Source: Flavobacteriales bacterium (GTDB lineage: Bacteria > Bacteroidota > Bacteroidia > Flavobacteriales_F > PHOS-HE28). From it: 64,000 nucleotides of DNA. The notes beneath the pieces were generated by a model. It was given only the letters and a program-made list of their open reading frames with translations, was not told the origin of the DNA and did no database searches. Made by a program: the position numbers and the translations under genes. The DNA lies in contig JADJAA010000001.1 in NCBI GenBank assembly GCA_016704485.1, positions 2,323,501-2,387,500 of the forward strand. Direction: 5' to 3'. Shown here in pieces: positions 20,302 to 29,007 of the stretch. Each line of letters starts with the position of its first letter. Within the stretch, counting starts at the first letter, position 1.

Positions 20302-20315
20302 ATGACACTTGTCAC
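20302..20315 (-). promoter_or_regulatory. CRP/FNR-type operator upstream of the Balon-like gene
   Basis: ATGAC-ACTT-GTCAC is an inverted repeat with the core TGAC-N4-GTCA. On the minus strand its centre lies 29.5 bases before TACTTTCC (20279 to 20272), a -7-like element, so the site would be centred near -41.5. The same spacing occurs at 38306, 38962, 57788 and 61277. Confidence 0.55.
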
Positions 20316-20322
20316 CTTTGAT

Positions 20323-20958
20323 CTAATCGAATATTGATCGCCTACCGATCACACTACAGATCGGACAAACGCGCGGGTCGTGCTTCTTGGCCGGACAATG
20401 TTCTCTACCAAAGTAGATGATCTGCAAATGCAAGGCGTTCCATGTTTCTCGCGCAAATAATTTCTTCAGATCGGCTTCTGTGCGTTCCACGTTCTTACCT
20501 GTGCTCAAGGTCCATCGCCATGCCAAGCGGTGGATGTGCGTATCCACAGGAAAAGCAGGTATATCAAAGGCTTGGGACATAACAACGCTTGCGGTCTTGT
20601 GTCCTACGCCCGGCATACGTTCCAAGGCTGCCATATCAGCGGGTACTTGGCCATCGTGCTCTTCGAGAATGATGCGGCTTAACCCCCAAATACCTTTCGA
20701 TTTCATAGGCGATAATCCACATGGCTTTATGATCTCGCGGATCTCGTCAACGTCAAGCCGCATCATTTTTTCCGGTGTATCCGCTTTTGCGAAAAGGAGT
20801 GGGGTGATCTCGTTCACTTTCTTATCTGTGCATTGCGCGCTCAATAACACGGATACCAGCAAGGTGTAAGGATCCCTATGGTCAAGTGGAATGGCCGGTT
20901 CGGGATAAAGCCGTTCCAATGTTTCCTGCACGAAGGCGGCTTTTTCTTGCTTGGTCAT
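20323..20958 (-). CDS. nth: Endonuclease III-like DNA glycosylase/AP lyase
   Basis: Base excision repair enzyme of 211 residues that removes oxidised pyrimidines and cuts the abasic site. The helix-hairpin-helix MPGVGHKTASVV carries the catalytic Lys (K121), and the catalytic Asp is D139 in VDTHIHR. The C-terminus should hold an iron-sulfur cluster with spacing C-x6-C-x2-C-x5-C; here only three cysteines are present (C188, C198, C201), with nine residues between the first two and no fourth. The cluster is therefore altered or absent. The start overlaps the upstream M15 peptidase gene by ATGA, so it is the last gene of a coupled three-gene operon. Confidence 0.95.
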   Translation of the reverse strand: MTKQEKAAFVQETLERLYPEPAIPLDHRDPYTLLVSVLLSAQCTDKKVNEITPLLFAKADTPEKMMRLDVDEIREIIKPCGLSPMKSKGIWGLSRIILEEHDGQVPADMAALERMPGVGHKTASVVMSQAFDIPAFPVDTHIHRLAWRWTLSTGKNVERTEADLKKLFARETWNALHLQIIYFGREHCPAKKHDPRVCPICSVIGRRSIFD

Positions 20959-21686
20959 TGACGCAGGACATTACTGAATTCCATATGCTCGCACCTCCCC
21001 TTGGTCTTTTCGATGTGCTGGAGGTCCTTCGGTTTCGGCCACAGTCCGCCCCAGGACCAGCCGTACTTGCCGATGATCGCCAGTATCTCATTTGCGATAA
21101 GTGTTCCGCGACGCCCCGGTACATACGTTCCACTTGGAGGTTCCACTATCGTACCGTTGGGACCAGCGGTTGTGCAGGGATTCAATAATGGGTTGATGTC
21201 GATCGCTATGCCTTGTGTGTGCTTGCTGATATTCGGCGAAGTCGGCCGACTGCGGTAATTGAATGCTGATGTATTGTTATCGGCCATGGATGCAGCATCG
21301 TTCCAACCGGTGCTGTCCGCATTCAATCCGTAGCAATTGATAGGGATCACTTTCGCAATGGGGAATCGATCACGTTTCATTTCGTTGAATATGGCTTTCA
21401 CATCGTCAACCAAACAACTGTGTACGATCAAGATCCCAGCGTACAACCGTGTCGTATCGATCTTGTTACACGTGTTATCCGTGAATGAATAATACTGTAC
21501 TTCGATCGGTACCAATTGATCCCGGATCCCGGAGCCGAGCTCTCCTAAATGGTTCTCGATCACGCGTAATTCGGCCGCGAACCCCACCATATCCGCTCTA
21601 GTACTATGGTGTATCTGTGTTGTCGAAAGCGCATGTGCGTAGATGAACGGTAACAACAACGGTATGGTCAGTATCCACCTGTTCAT
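20955..21686 (-). CDS. M15-family (D-Ala-D-Ala carboxypeptidase-like) peptidase
   Basis: A secreted zinc peptidase of 243 residues, probably acting on peptidoglycan stem peptides. After a signal peptide (MNRWILTIPLLLPFIYAHA), the zinc site of family M15 can be read: SKHTQGIAIDIN gives H156 and D163, and WGGLWPKPKDLQHIE gives H224 with the catalytic Glu. The start at 21686 is chosen because it forms an ATGA overlap with the DUF6702 gene and begins the signal peptide; a start 16 codons upstream would not. Cysteines at 73, 91, 118 and 170 may form disulfides in the periplasm. Confidence 0.85.
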   Translation of the reverse strand: MNRWILTIPLLLPFIYAHALSTTQIHHSTRADMVGFAAELRVIENHLGELGSGIRDQLVPIEVQYYSFTDNTCNKIDTTRLYAGILIVHSCLVDDVKAIFNEMKRDRFPIAKVIPINCYGLNADSTGWNDAASMADNNTSAFNYRSRPTSPNISKHTQGIAIDINPLLNPCTTAGPNGTIVEPPSGTYVPGRRGTLIANEILAIIGKYGWSWGGLWPKPKDLQHIEKTKGRCEHMEFSNVLRQ

Positions 21687-22168
21687 TCTCCATGCACTAC
21701 CGGCCCATCGCCCAAGTTGAACGTGTAGGTCCAAACAGGACCTCCTCCGCCGATCCCCTCAACGATCACTTTATTCTGTTGTTCCGCGAACACATCGTGC
21801 AAAAGCGTATTCGATATGCGCAGGCCAACAAGGCTATTCATGTGCTGCACTTGCATGTAACAGAACAAATTCTCGCCTTCCAGCTCTTTACCGATCCATT
21901 GCCATTGCAGTTCGCTGTTATCCTTGCTCAAATGCAGATGGTCCACGAAGTAGGCATTCAACAAACTATCCGCTTTCGGGTGCTCATGCTGCGACCCCAA
22001 TTTAAGGTCCGCAACATTAGCCAATGCGTGTTCTACATCATGCGCGGTCATATGCCAGGTCATATCAATGGTATGCGCTACCGGGTCGTGGCGCATGGTC
22101 AGAATGGAAATGAAATAGTCGTGCGGTACCAGTAGTACTGTCAGAACAACTATGAAAATTACATTCAT
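21683..22168 (-). CDS. DUF6702 family exported protein
   Basis: A Bacteroidota protein of 161 residues with an N-terminal hydrophobic segment (MNVIFIVVLTVLLVP) that probably acts as signal or anchor. The family pattern is recognisable in order: a first strand with ISILTM, LKLGSQHEHPKAD, WIGKELEGENLFCYMQV, ISNTLLHDVFAEQQN. No enzymatic motif is seen; the function of the family is unknown. It is the first gene of the operon with the M15 peptidase and nth, joined by 4-bp overlaps, so an envelope role linked to the peptidase is the simplest guess. Confidence 0.8.
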   Translation of the reverse strand: MNVIFIVVLTVLLVPHDYFISILTMRHDPVAHTIDMTWHMTAHDVEHALANVADLKLGSQHEHPKADSLLNAYFVDHLHLSKDNSELQWQWIGKELEGENLFCYMQVQHMNSLVGLRISNTLLHDVFAEQQNKVIVEGIGGGGPVWTYTFNLGDGPVVHGE

Positions 22169-22437
22169 GCTCTAGGCAATTGCGCGGTCGGGGTGATTTG
22201 ATGGAAGCAGAAAATTGATCGTGCGTCTTAATGTACAAAGTAATGCTCCCGCTTCTGAATGCGTTGATGAAGCATATACCAGCGTTGATCGGTTCCGCAA
22301 TCGGTTCTGATGTCCTGTCACATTCGAACGGATGGCAATGCATCGTTTATACAGAACATACTAAAAACTTGATCCTACCGCTGGATAACTGTTGCTCTAA
22401 GCCATCAGGCCGTGTCATATTCGACAACGTTGTACCA

Positions 22438-22749
22438 TTAGGATCCGAGCTTTTCCATCATCTCATCACTCATTTCGTCAGAGTATATGCCGTAGCCGTT
22501 CACCAGAACACCCTTGTGGTCGGACGTCTTGCTGGAAATAGCATAGAGAATGGAATTATCGGAAGGATTCGAAGCTCCTTCGAACCGGAAGTATTTGTCA
22601 ATTTCGAATTCATGGTGGAACAAAATGAAATCGCGACTCCTACACTCAATGCATTGTTCTTTCAGGTTGAAGTCTTCCACATAGCCCTGCTTTCGAAGAC
22701 CATTGATCGCCTCCACTAATGTGTCGTATGCTTCATGTTTTTCGTTCAT
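22438..22749 (-). CDS. Small conserved protein sometimes labelled phosphoribosylpyrophosphate synthetase
   Basis: A soluble protein of 103 residues. The pattern YDTLVEAINGLRKQGYVEDF, then CIECRSRDF, FEIDKYFRFEG, NPSDNSILYAISS and KGVLVNGYGIYSDE is that of a short Bacteroidota family that databases often call phosphoribosylpyrophosphate synthetase. It is far too short for that enzyme and lacks its PRPP-binding loop, so the label should not be taken as function. It starts 15 bases after Dps on the same strand and is probably cotranscribed with it, which suggests a stress role. Confidence 0.75.
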   Translation of the reverse strand: MNEKHEAYDTLVEAINGLRKQGYVEDFNLKEQCIECRSRDFILFHHEFEIDKYFRFEGASNPSDNSILYAISSKTSDHKGVLVNGYGIYSDEMSDEMMEKLGS

Positions 22750-22764
22750 TACGGTTCTGTTTCA

Positions 22765-23241
22765 TTATTTGCCTAGGTATGAAGAATACATCCATACCGA
22801 TTTCTCCTGCTCACGGATATAGTCGCTCATCAGTGCGTTGGTTCCTTCGTCGTTCGCCTCGGCGGAAAGTGAAAGCAACTCCCTTTGTAGCTCGATCAAT
22901 ACCTTGAAGGAATCAAGGACCTCCGCTACGGCCTTAGCGCCATCGGAGATCTCTTTGCTCTCCGCAATACGCGAGATCATCGTATAGTCCGAGTATTTAT
23001 GATGTGGTGTATGACCAAGCGTGAGGATCCGCTCAGCCACCTCGTCGATCTTGATGAGAAGGTCGTTGTACAACTCTTCGAACTTTAAGTGCAGCTCGAA
23101 GAATTCCGGTCCTTTGATATTCCAATGATAACCTCGTGTATTCTGATAGAATATCGAATAATCAGCAAGCAGTTCGTTCAGTTTTTCTGCCAATTCCTTT
23201 GATCGGGTCTTGTCCAGACCTATCGCGCTCATATTCTTCAT
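22765..23241 (-). CDS. dps: Dps-type ferritin-like DNA protection protein
   Basis: A miniferritin of 158 residues that oxidises and stores iron in a dodecamer and protects DNA. The inter-subunit ferroxidase site is visible: YHWNIKGPEFFELHLKFEELYNDL supplies the His, and KIDEVAERI the Asp/Glu pair, as in Dps. A second Dps is encoded at 40173-40646 and shares long identical stretches (LLADYSIFYQNTRG; EGTNALMSDYIREQEK). No basic DNA-binding N-terminal tail beyond KTRSKELAEK is seen, so DNA binding is uncertain. The gene leads a two-gene unit. Confidence 0.95.
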   Translation of the reverse strand: MKNMSAIGLDKTRSKELAEKLNELLADYSIFYQNTRGYHWNIKGPEFFELHLKFEELYNDLLIKIDEVAERILTLGHTPHHKYSDYTMISRIAESKEISDGAKAVAEVLDSFKVLIELQRELLSLSAEANDEGTNALMSDYIREQEKSVWMYSSYLGK

Positions 23242-23737
23242 TATCCTATTGGGCCTTTGGGTTGATCATTTCAAGTTTCGGAGCCGATCTACTTCGTTCA
23301 TGCAACGATTGCCTTGTACTGGACCCCTTGTTGACAAGATAAGAAGGATCCAACGAGGCGATCTGTAAATATTGTGAAGAACACATGATCACGGTCCCCC
23401 TTCGATCAGCCGTATCACAAGTCCATGTATCGCTCGCGGTCATTTGAAATTGTCGATCCTCAATTCATGATCTGGAACAATATCCACTTTGAGCATGGTC
23501 GGGTCTCATCTACCAGCGAAGTCATGCACTTTTGCTTATGATCATACAGTGATCGCTATTCGGGATCGCACCGGACATGGTCCAACGGATGTGTTTCATC
23601 TTTATACGGTACCTGGTAGATCACAAAGACGGGCGTTGTGGTATGATCCGGAAACAAAAGTTGCGCAATACTCAACTGAGGACCGATCGTGCCGAACATT
23701 AATTTGCGTAATGGTGTTTATTGGCGAATTTTGATCC
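23242..23737. other. Intergenic region without recognisable gene
   Basis: These 496 bases separate dps (minus strand) and the YeiH-type transporter gene (plus strand). The short frames on both strands have no recognisable start context or family pattern. I see no hairpin, CRP/FNR-type repeat or repeat element. It probably contains both divergent promoters, but no convincing TAnnTTTG element. Confidence 0.5.
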
Positions 23738-24736
23738 ATGAAAGGGCCGAAGTCAGGACCCGAAGAAACCGTGCAGAATGATGACATGGTAGTAGGAGTA
23801 CCTCCCTTGCACGTTGAGCCGCGTACACGTCAAGGCATCTTCGTTGTGGCCATGTTGCTCTGTCTAAGTCCGGCGATGGGGCCGCCATTGGCACTGTTGC
23901 TTGGTCTAGTGCTGGCACTTACCATCGGTGATCCGTTCGCGGCATGGAACCGGCAGGCTACCAACTGGCTGCTGAAGGCTTCCGTGGTGGGTCTGGGTTT
24001 TGGGATGAACCTGCAACACGCCATCGCTGCAGGCAAGGACGGTTTGGTCTTCACCGTATTCTCGATCGTTCTCACGTTGATGTTGGGTTGGATCCTTGCC
24101 AAGTGGCTACGGGTCGATGGGATCTCCGCCTTTCTCATCTCCAGCGGCACAGCGATCTGCGGAGGCAGTGCTATTGCAGCGGTTTCGCCAATTGTTAGAG
24201 CAAATGGTAAACAGATGACCGTAGCATTAGGCACGGTGTTCATCTTGAATTCGGTGGCCCTGCTCATCTTTCCTTTGCTGGGTCATTTGTTGGACATGAG
24301 CCAGCATCAATTCGGTCTATGGTGCGCCATTGCCATACACGATACAAGCTCGGTGGTCGGCGCCGGCGCGGCTTATGGTGAAGAAGCCCTGCAAATTGCG
24401 ACCACGGTTAAGTTGCAACGTGCGCTCTGGATCATTCCGCTGTCGTTGATCACCGCGTTGGCTATGAAGGGTGGGGGCAAGGTCACCTTGCCGTGGTTCA
24501 TTGGATCGTTCATTGCCGCCATGGTGTTCAGCAGCTACTTTCCGGAATATGCCACGGTGTATGGTTGGTTAGCACTGGCCGCAAAACGTGGATTAACGCT
24601 CACACTCTTTCTTGTTGGTGCCAGTCTTACGTTGGAAACCATGCGCGCCGTAGGTGTTAAGCCGATGGTGTTGGGGATCCTGTTGTGGGTCCTGATCAGC
24701 GTAATGTCCTTGATCGCGATCCTCTCATTGGGATGA
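23738..24736 (+). CDS. YeiH family membrane transporter (putative sulfate/sulfonate exporter)
   Basis: An integral membrane protein of 332 residues with about ten helices. The family hallmark SGTAICGGSAIAAVSPIV is present near residue 135-152, as is the conserved IAIHDTSSVVGAGAAYG. The N-terminal 30 residues are hydrophilic. The family (PF03601) is usually annotated as a putative sulfate exporter; the substrate has little experimental support. A later Met (residue 17) is an alternative start. It stands alone between divergent dps and a convergent lipoprotein gene. Confidence 0.9.
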   Translation: MKGPKSGPEETVQNDDMVVGVPPLHVEPRTRQGIFVVAMLLCLSPAMGPPLALLLGLVLALTIGDPFAAWNRQATNWLLKASVVGLGFGMNLQHAIAAGKDGLVFTVFSIVLTLMLGWILAKWLRVDGISAFLISSGTAICGGSAIAAVSPIVRANGKQMTVALGTVFILNSVALLIFPLLGHLLDMSQHQFGLWCAIAIHDTSSVVGAGAAYGEEALQIATTVKLQRALWIIPLSLITALAMKGGGKVTLPWFIGSFIAAMVFSSYFPEYATVYGWLALAAKRGLTLTLFLVGASLTLETMRAVGVKPMVLGILLWVLISVMSLIAILSLG

Positions 24737-24766
24737 TCTGCGCTTAGTGCCCGTGCAACGGGGTCT

Positions 24767-25663
24767 TCAACGGTAGTTGAAGCGTAGTAAAGTGGGATTG
24801 CCGTCCTGCCCTTCATTGCTGATCAGCATATCGCCATTGGCAAGGAATGTAATGCCTTCTGCTTTATTGAACACGTTGGGATCAATGGCCTCCATGTGAA
24901 TGATCTTTCCTTGCATATCAAAAATGAAGAACAAATGATCGGCAGCGGAAAGAACGTACAGCTCGTTCCGGATGGGGTGTACGCTGATCGCTGAGGAGCT
25001 GAATTTCAGCACGGGTACTTCCACCGCGCATTCCTTACTTTTTTTGGTGCGTACGGGTAGGTCGATCTTTTTGGCGATAGCGAAGTCCTTGATCACTTGT
25101 AGATCGAACTCGAAAACGGGGTCGGGCAGTAATGTGCTGCTTGCCACATCGAACGCATAGATCGCCCGTTTATCCTTGAATATCGAACCTTTCCCTAGTT
25201 TGCTTTTGCAGGCGATAAGAAGCCTGTTGTTCGCTTCATCGTAGCAAAGCCCTTCGTTATTCTTTGCCGGGATCCCGGTAGGGTAAGTGTACAACGTGAA
25301 CTCGTTCTGTCTGTAGTGATCCACCTTGAACAAGGTCGCATCGCTACGCAGAATGAACATGGCATCTCCAACACGCGTTACGCCCTCATAGTCGCCATCA
25401 ATGTGGAATTGGAACTGCTCTTTTATGGAGTTGGTCAGCAGATCGTAGAAGAACAATACACCGTTCTCGTCCTGGATGCAGGCTACGGTATGATCATCGA
25501 TATCGGTAAGGCCGGAAACCTCGTGGAGGGTATCGGGCAGTACGGCGATCGCTGATGGCTTGTTCAGATCATATCCCGAAGTTCGGTCATGCGTGGTGAG
25601 TTCCGTGGTACTGCACGCAGTAATGCCGATGGCCACAACAATGGGGATGAAAAAGTTGTTCAT
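24767..25663 (-). CDS. SdiA-regulated-like beta-propeller lipoprotein
   Basis: A protein of 298 residues from the Met at 25663. The N-terminus (MNNFFIPIVVAIGITAC) is a lipoprotein signal with the lipobox ITAC, so it is probably anchored to a membrane on the periplasmic or outer side. The body reads as a propeller of the SdiA-regulated domain family (PF06977): EVSGLTDIDDHTVACIQDE, DYEGVTRVGDAMFIL, NNEGLCYDEANNRLLIACK, NKAEGITFLANGDMLISNEG. The family function is unknown; some members bind calcium or act on esters. A -7-like element TACTTTTG lies at 25731 to 25724. Confidence 0.85.
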   Translation of the reverse strand: MNNFFIPIVVAIGITACSTTELTTHDRTSGYDLNKPSAIAVLPDTLHEVSGLTDIDDHTVACIQDENGVLFFYDLLTNSIKEQFQFHIDGDYEGVTRVGDAMFILRSDATLFKVDHYRQNEFTLYTYPTGIPAKNNEGLCYDEANNRLLIACKSKLGKGSIFKDKRAIYAFDVASSTLLPDPVFEFDLQVIKDFAIAKKIDLPVRTKKSKECAVEVPVLKFSSSAISVHPIRNELYVLSAADHLFFIFDMQGKIIHMEAIDPNVFNKAEGITFLANGDMLISNEGQDGNPTLLRFNYR

Positions 25664-25762
25664 ACAGGTGGGATCCAATACGCAACGATCCGCACGTTAT
25701 GGAACGTACGGATCGCTGGTTGACAAAAGTATAAGGTTTTGGGACCTTCCGCTCGTTACCGA

Positions 25763-26173
25763 TCAGTCACTCACTTGCGTATGGATCTTGGTGTTGTCCA
25801 CTTTCTCCAAGTAGATCATTTCTTCGCCCTTGGGCAATTTCCAAGTAATGGAAGTTCCTTCTCTGTAACCGACCAACGCCGAACCCATTACGGTAAATAC
25901 AGATAGTTTATTGGCTTTCAGGTCAGCATCACGCGGCATCACCAGTTCCAGACCTTCTTTTCTTCCGGATGGAGCTTGTATGGTAACAATGCTCCCAACG
26001 CGCACTACATCGTGCGGCAATTCTTCGGCCTTTCGGATATCTGCTTGTTCGAGTTCCGAGTAGAGTTTATCCAAACTCTGGCGTATGGTGATATCGGGCG
26101 GCGTGCCACCAATGATCCAAGCCATAATTAGATCGCGTTCTTTAGCGCAGATGATCAAGCGTGGGTTTTCCAT
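25763..26173 (-). CDS. Rnk/GreA-family elongation factor-like protein
   Basis: A protein of 136 residues with the layout of Rnk, a GreA/GreB relative that binds RNA polymerase. A short N-terminal coiled region (residues about 20-55) is followed by ELPHDVVRVGSIVTIQ and the FKBP-like C-terminal fold (LELVMPRDADLKANKLSV, GSALVGYREGTSITWKLPKGE). It lacks the long acidic coiled-coil tip that lets GreA rescue stalled polymerase, so transcript cleavage is unlikely. It begins one base after the pntB stop and is the last gene of the glutamate dehydrogenase/transhydrogenase operon. Confidence 0.88.
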   Translation of the reverse strand: MENPRLIICAKERDLIMAWIIGGTPPDITIRQSLDKLYSELEQADIRKAEELPHDVVRVGSIVTIQAPSGRKEGLELVMPRDADLKANKLSVFTVMGSALVGYREGTSITWKLPKGEEMIYLEKVDNTKIHTQVSD

Positions 26174-26174
26174 G

Positions 26175-27557
26175 TCAAATTCGTTTCAGTTCATTGATTA
26201 TTGTTTCCAAACTTTCCTTGGCATCCCCGAAAAGGATCTTGCAGTTAGCACGATCGAAAAGGGTATTGGTAACTCCGGAATAGCCTTTGGCCATGCCACG
26301 TTTCATGACGATCACTTGTTTGGCTTTGTAAGCGCGAATGATCGGCATTCCGTAAATACTGCTGGTAGGGTCGTTCTCGGCTGCGGGGTTCACTACATCA
26401 TTTGCACCGATCACGAGCACCGCATCGTAGTATTCCATCTTTCCATTCACCGCAGCTATGTCCAGGACCGATGCGTAAGGAATATTCGCTTCGGCCAGCA
26501 ACACGTTCATGTGTCCGGGCATTCTGCCTGCTACAGGGTGAATGATGAAATGAAGCTCCACCCCATTCTGTCGCAATTGCTCTTGCAATGCGAAACATTC
26601 GCGTTGCGCTTGTGCCACGGCCATGCCATAACCTGGCACAACTGCCACTTGTCTGCTGAACGCCAACAAAGATGCCGTTTCCACAGCGGTGATCGGTTTG
26701 ATCTCTTGTTCAGCCTCGTCAGTAGCTGCGCCAGAGGAGCGGAAACTACCCGCAAGGACACTGCCCAACGATCGGTTCATGGCCGTACACATCTGGGTGG
26801 TCAGTAATAGACCGGTAGCTCCTACGAGGATACCACCGATGAGCATCACCGGATCGTGGAAGATGAGGCCAGCCATTAATGTGGCCACACCCGTTAAGGC
26901 GTTCAGCAACGAGATCAACACAGGCATATCAGCGCCACCAATTGGCAAGGTGAAGAAGATCCCGTAGAGCAATGCAGCCATGGAGATCATGAGCAGAACC
27001 GTTGGGAACGACGGAGACATGCTGGGCACTATAAGATAGGCAAGCGTGAGGACGCTCATGATCAACAAAAGGGCTTGCGCTATGTATTTGTGCGCTTTTA
27101 CCGGACGGGGTAGTTTGCGTCCATCCAGTTTCATGTAGGCCACCATACTCCCGGTAAATGCAGCACCACCGAATACACCACCGAGAATGAGCACAACGGC
27201 AAGGAAATTATTTTCCACTGGTGCCTCGCTATACACAGCATTCAACCCTAGAACTACTGCGCATGCACCACCTAAGGCATTGAAAATACTCACCAACTGG
27301 GGCATTGCGGTCATGGCCACACGATCGCTCCACACCTTTCCGATCACCGTGCCGATCAGGATAAGCCCGAGTAACAGGGCTATGCTGATCATGCTTGTTC
27401 CCGGGTTACTATGGGCGATCGCCACTGCGATAAGTGCCACAATGACACTGCCTGCTGCGACGGTATTGCCCAGTTTTGCTCGAGCTGGATCGCCCATGAA
27501 CTTCAAGCCTTGCACCAACCCTATAGCTGCTGCCAGATAGATCAATTCCATGTTCAT
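26175..27557 (-). CDS. pntB: NAD(P) transhydrogenase subunit beta
   Basis: The 460 residues form the membrane and NADP-binding half of the proton-translocating transhydrogenase, which makes NADPH from NADH using the proton gradient. About eight N-terminal helices precede the domain III segment VVPGYGMAVAQAQ, the NADP pyrophosphate loop, and VLVIGANDVVNPAAENDP. Conserved membrane residues include the NALTGVATLMAG region. The start overlaps the upstream subunit gene by ATGA. A second Met two codons later is possible. Confidence 0.97.
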   Translation of the reverse strand: MNMELIYLAAAIGLVQGLKFMGDPARAKLGNTVAAGSVIVALIAVAIAHSNPGTSMISIALLLGLILIGTVIGKVWSDRVAMTAMPQLVSIFNALGGACAVVLGLNAVYSEAPVENNFLAVVLILGGVFGGAAFTGSMVAYMKLDGRKLPRPVKAHKYIAQALLLIMSVLTLAYLIVPSMSPSFPTVLLMISMAALLYGIFFTLPIGGADMPVLISLLNALTGVATLMAGLIFHDPVMLIGGILVGATGLLLTTQMCTAMNRSLGSVLAGSFRSSGAATDEAEQEIKPITAVETASLLAFSRQVAVVPGYGMAVAQAQRECFALQEQLRQNGVELHFIIHPVAGRMPGHMNVLLAEANIPYASVLDIAAVNGKMEYYDAVLVIGANDVVNPAAENDPTSSIYGMPIIRAYKAKQVIVMKRGMAKGYSGVTNTLFDRANCKILFGDAKESLETIINELKRI

Positions 27558-27880
27558 GGTTTTTGACCTTTAGCTGGTTTACGTTTCACAACGAACATGG
27601 AAAGCATGCGGTGCGTGACGAAGAAGCCACCCGCGATATTAATGGTGCCGAGAAGCACTGCGAGTGATGCCGCCGCCATGGTCCATGGACTATCCGGTGT
27701 AGTGTTGAGCAACTGTATAATGCCGCCGATGAGGATAATGCCACTGATGGCATTGGATCCGGACATCAAGGGTGTGTGAAGGACCGCAGGTATGTTCTTT
27801 ATTACCTCAAAGCCTACCAGTAGGCTAAGAGCAACAACGAAGAGACCGTCGATCGACGTGATCGTGTAGCTGAATTCCAT
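27554..27880 (-). CDS. pntAb: NAD(P) transhydrogenase subunit alpha, membrane part
   Basis: A small membrane protein of 108 residues with three helices, equal to the C-terminal membrane domain of PntA as a separate gene. The conserved pattern VIKNIPAVLHTPLMSGSNAI is present at residues about 25-45, followed by two more helices. A split alpha subunit is normal in many bacteria. It follows the dehydrogenase-domain gene by three bases and overlaps pntB. Confidence 0.96.
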   Translation of the reverse strand: MEFSYTITSIDGLFVVALSLLVGFEVIKNIPAVLHTPLMSGSNAISGIILIGGIIQLLNTTPDSPWTMAAASLAVLLGTINIAGGFFVTHRMLSMFVVKRKPAKGQKP

Positions 27881-27883
27881 AAG

Positions 27884-29005
27884 TTAAAGAGTTGCGGCTG
27901 TGAGTGCACGTACACGCTCATTCACCAATTCGCCGTTCTGCACAACCAGCGTAGAACGCAAGATCTCATCATTGGTGATGTTCTCGCGGTGTGCCAGGTA
28001 GTATTCAATGAAGGTGCTGTAATTGTTGGAGAGCAGGAAGGAGGTGCTGTGGGCACAACTGCATTCGATCGATGTGGGACCGAGGATGGTGACCTCGTTA
28101 TGCATCACCGTCCGGTCGGGTTGTGTCACCGTGCAGTTGCCACCTGATGCCGCCGCGAGGTCCACGATCACTGCGCCGGGTTTCATGCCCATCACCATAT
28201 CGTCAGTGATCAATATCGGTGCTTTCTTTCCGGGGATCCTTGCGGTGGTGATGATCACATCAGCCCTTGCCGCTTCCAAGGAGATGCGTTCACGCACCTG
28301 TTGCAGAAAGGCTTCAGATTGTTCCACGGCATAACCGCCAGCGCCACGATCGTTCACGGCTCCTTCAACCTCGATGAATTCCGCCCCTAGGCTTTCCACC
28401 TCTTCCTTGGATGCACTGCGTACATCATAGGCTTTTACCACCGCACCCAATCTGCGTGCTGTAGCAATGGCTTGGAGGCCGGCCACGCCCGCACCCATGA
28501 TCAGAAAGTTCGCTGGTCTCAATGTTCCACCAGCACTGGTGATCATTGGCACGGTAGCCAATGATCGTTCAGCAGCCAGTAGTACGGCCTGATATCCGGA
28601 GATCGACCCCACCGACGAGAGTACGTCCATGGCTTGCGCTAGGGTCGTTCTTGGCATGAGGTCCAAGCTGTATGCCGAAACTCCTTGACGTTGGTATAGG
28701 TCCAGCTTGGAAGGCATGCCTAGGAAATTGAAGAAACCGATGAAGGTCTTTGCTCCATTGAGCGGCCCGCCCAAGTAGTGATGGTCATAGCTTACTAGCA
28801 CGTTAGCGCCATTGATCACTTCCTCCTCTCTCTCTACGACCTGTGCCCCTGCTGCTGTGTACGCTTCGTTGGTGAAACCGGCCGCACGTCCAGCATCACG
28901 CTGTACGAGTACGGTGGCTTTTCCGCCTAGGCGTTCGACTCCGGCAGGTGACAGCACCACCACCCGGCGGTCCGCCCGTTCCTTCAAGATCCCTATGGAC
29001 ACCAT
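27884..29005 (-). CDS. pntAa: NAD(P) transhydrogenase subunit alpha, NAD-binding part
   Basis: A soluble protein of 373 residues that binds NAD(H), homologous to alanine dehydrogenase. Visible motifs are VLSPAGVERLGGKATVLVQ near the start, the Rossmann loop ILIMGAGVAGLQAIATARRLGA near residue 170, and VDLAAASGGNCTVTQPD. Together with the next two genes it forms the complete pump. It starts two bases after the glutamate dehydrogenase stop, so translation is probably coupled. Confidence 0.97.
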   Translation of the reverse strand: MVSIGILKERADRRVVVLSPAGVERLGGKATVLVQRDAGRAAGFTNEAYTAAGAQVVEREEEVINGANVLVSYDHHYLGGPLNGAKTFIGFFNFLGMPSKLDLYQRQGVSAYSLDLMPRTTLAQAMDVLSSVGSISGYQAVLLAAERSLATVPMITSAGGTLRPANFLIMGAGVAGLQAIATARRLGAVVKAYDVRSASKEEVESLGAEFIEVEGAVNDRGAGGYAVEQSEAFLQQVRERISLEAARADVIITTARIPGKKAPILITDDMVMGMKPGAVIVDLAAASGGNCTVTQPDRTVMHNEVTILGPTSIECSCAHSTSFLLSNNYSTFIEYYLAHRENITNDEILRSTLVVQNGELVNERVRALTAATL

Positions 29006-29007
29006 AC

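Noticed and set aside
22438..22749. Phosphoribosylpyrophosphate synthetase enzyme
   Set aside because: At 103 residues and without the PRPP loop it cannot be the enzyme; the name is a database habit.
23489..23734. Open frame of 81 codons before the YeiH-type gene
   Set aside because: No recognisable family, biased composition and no promoter or coupling evidence.
26085..26807. Open frame of 240 codons on the plus strand
   Set aside because: Antisense to the Rnk-like gene and pntB; no motif.
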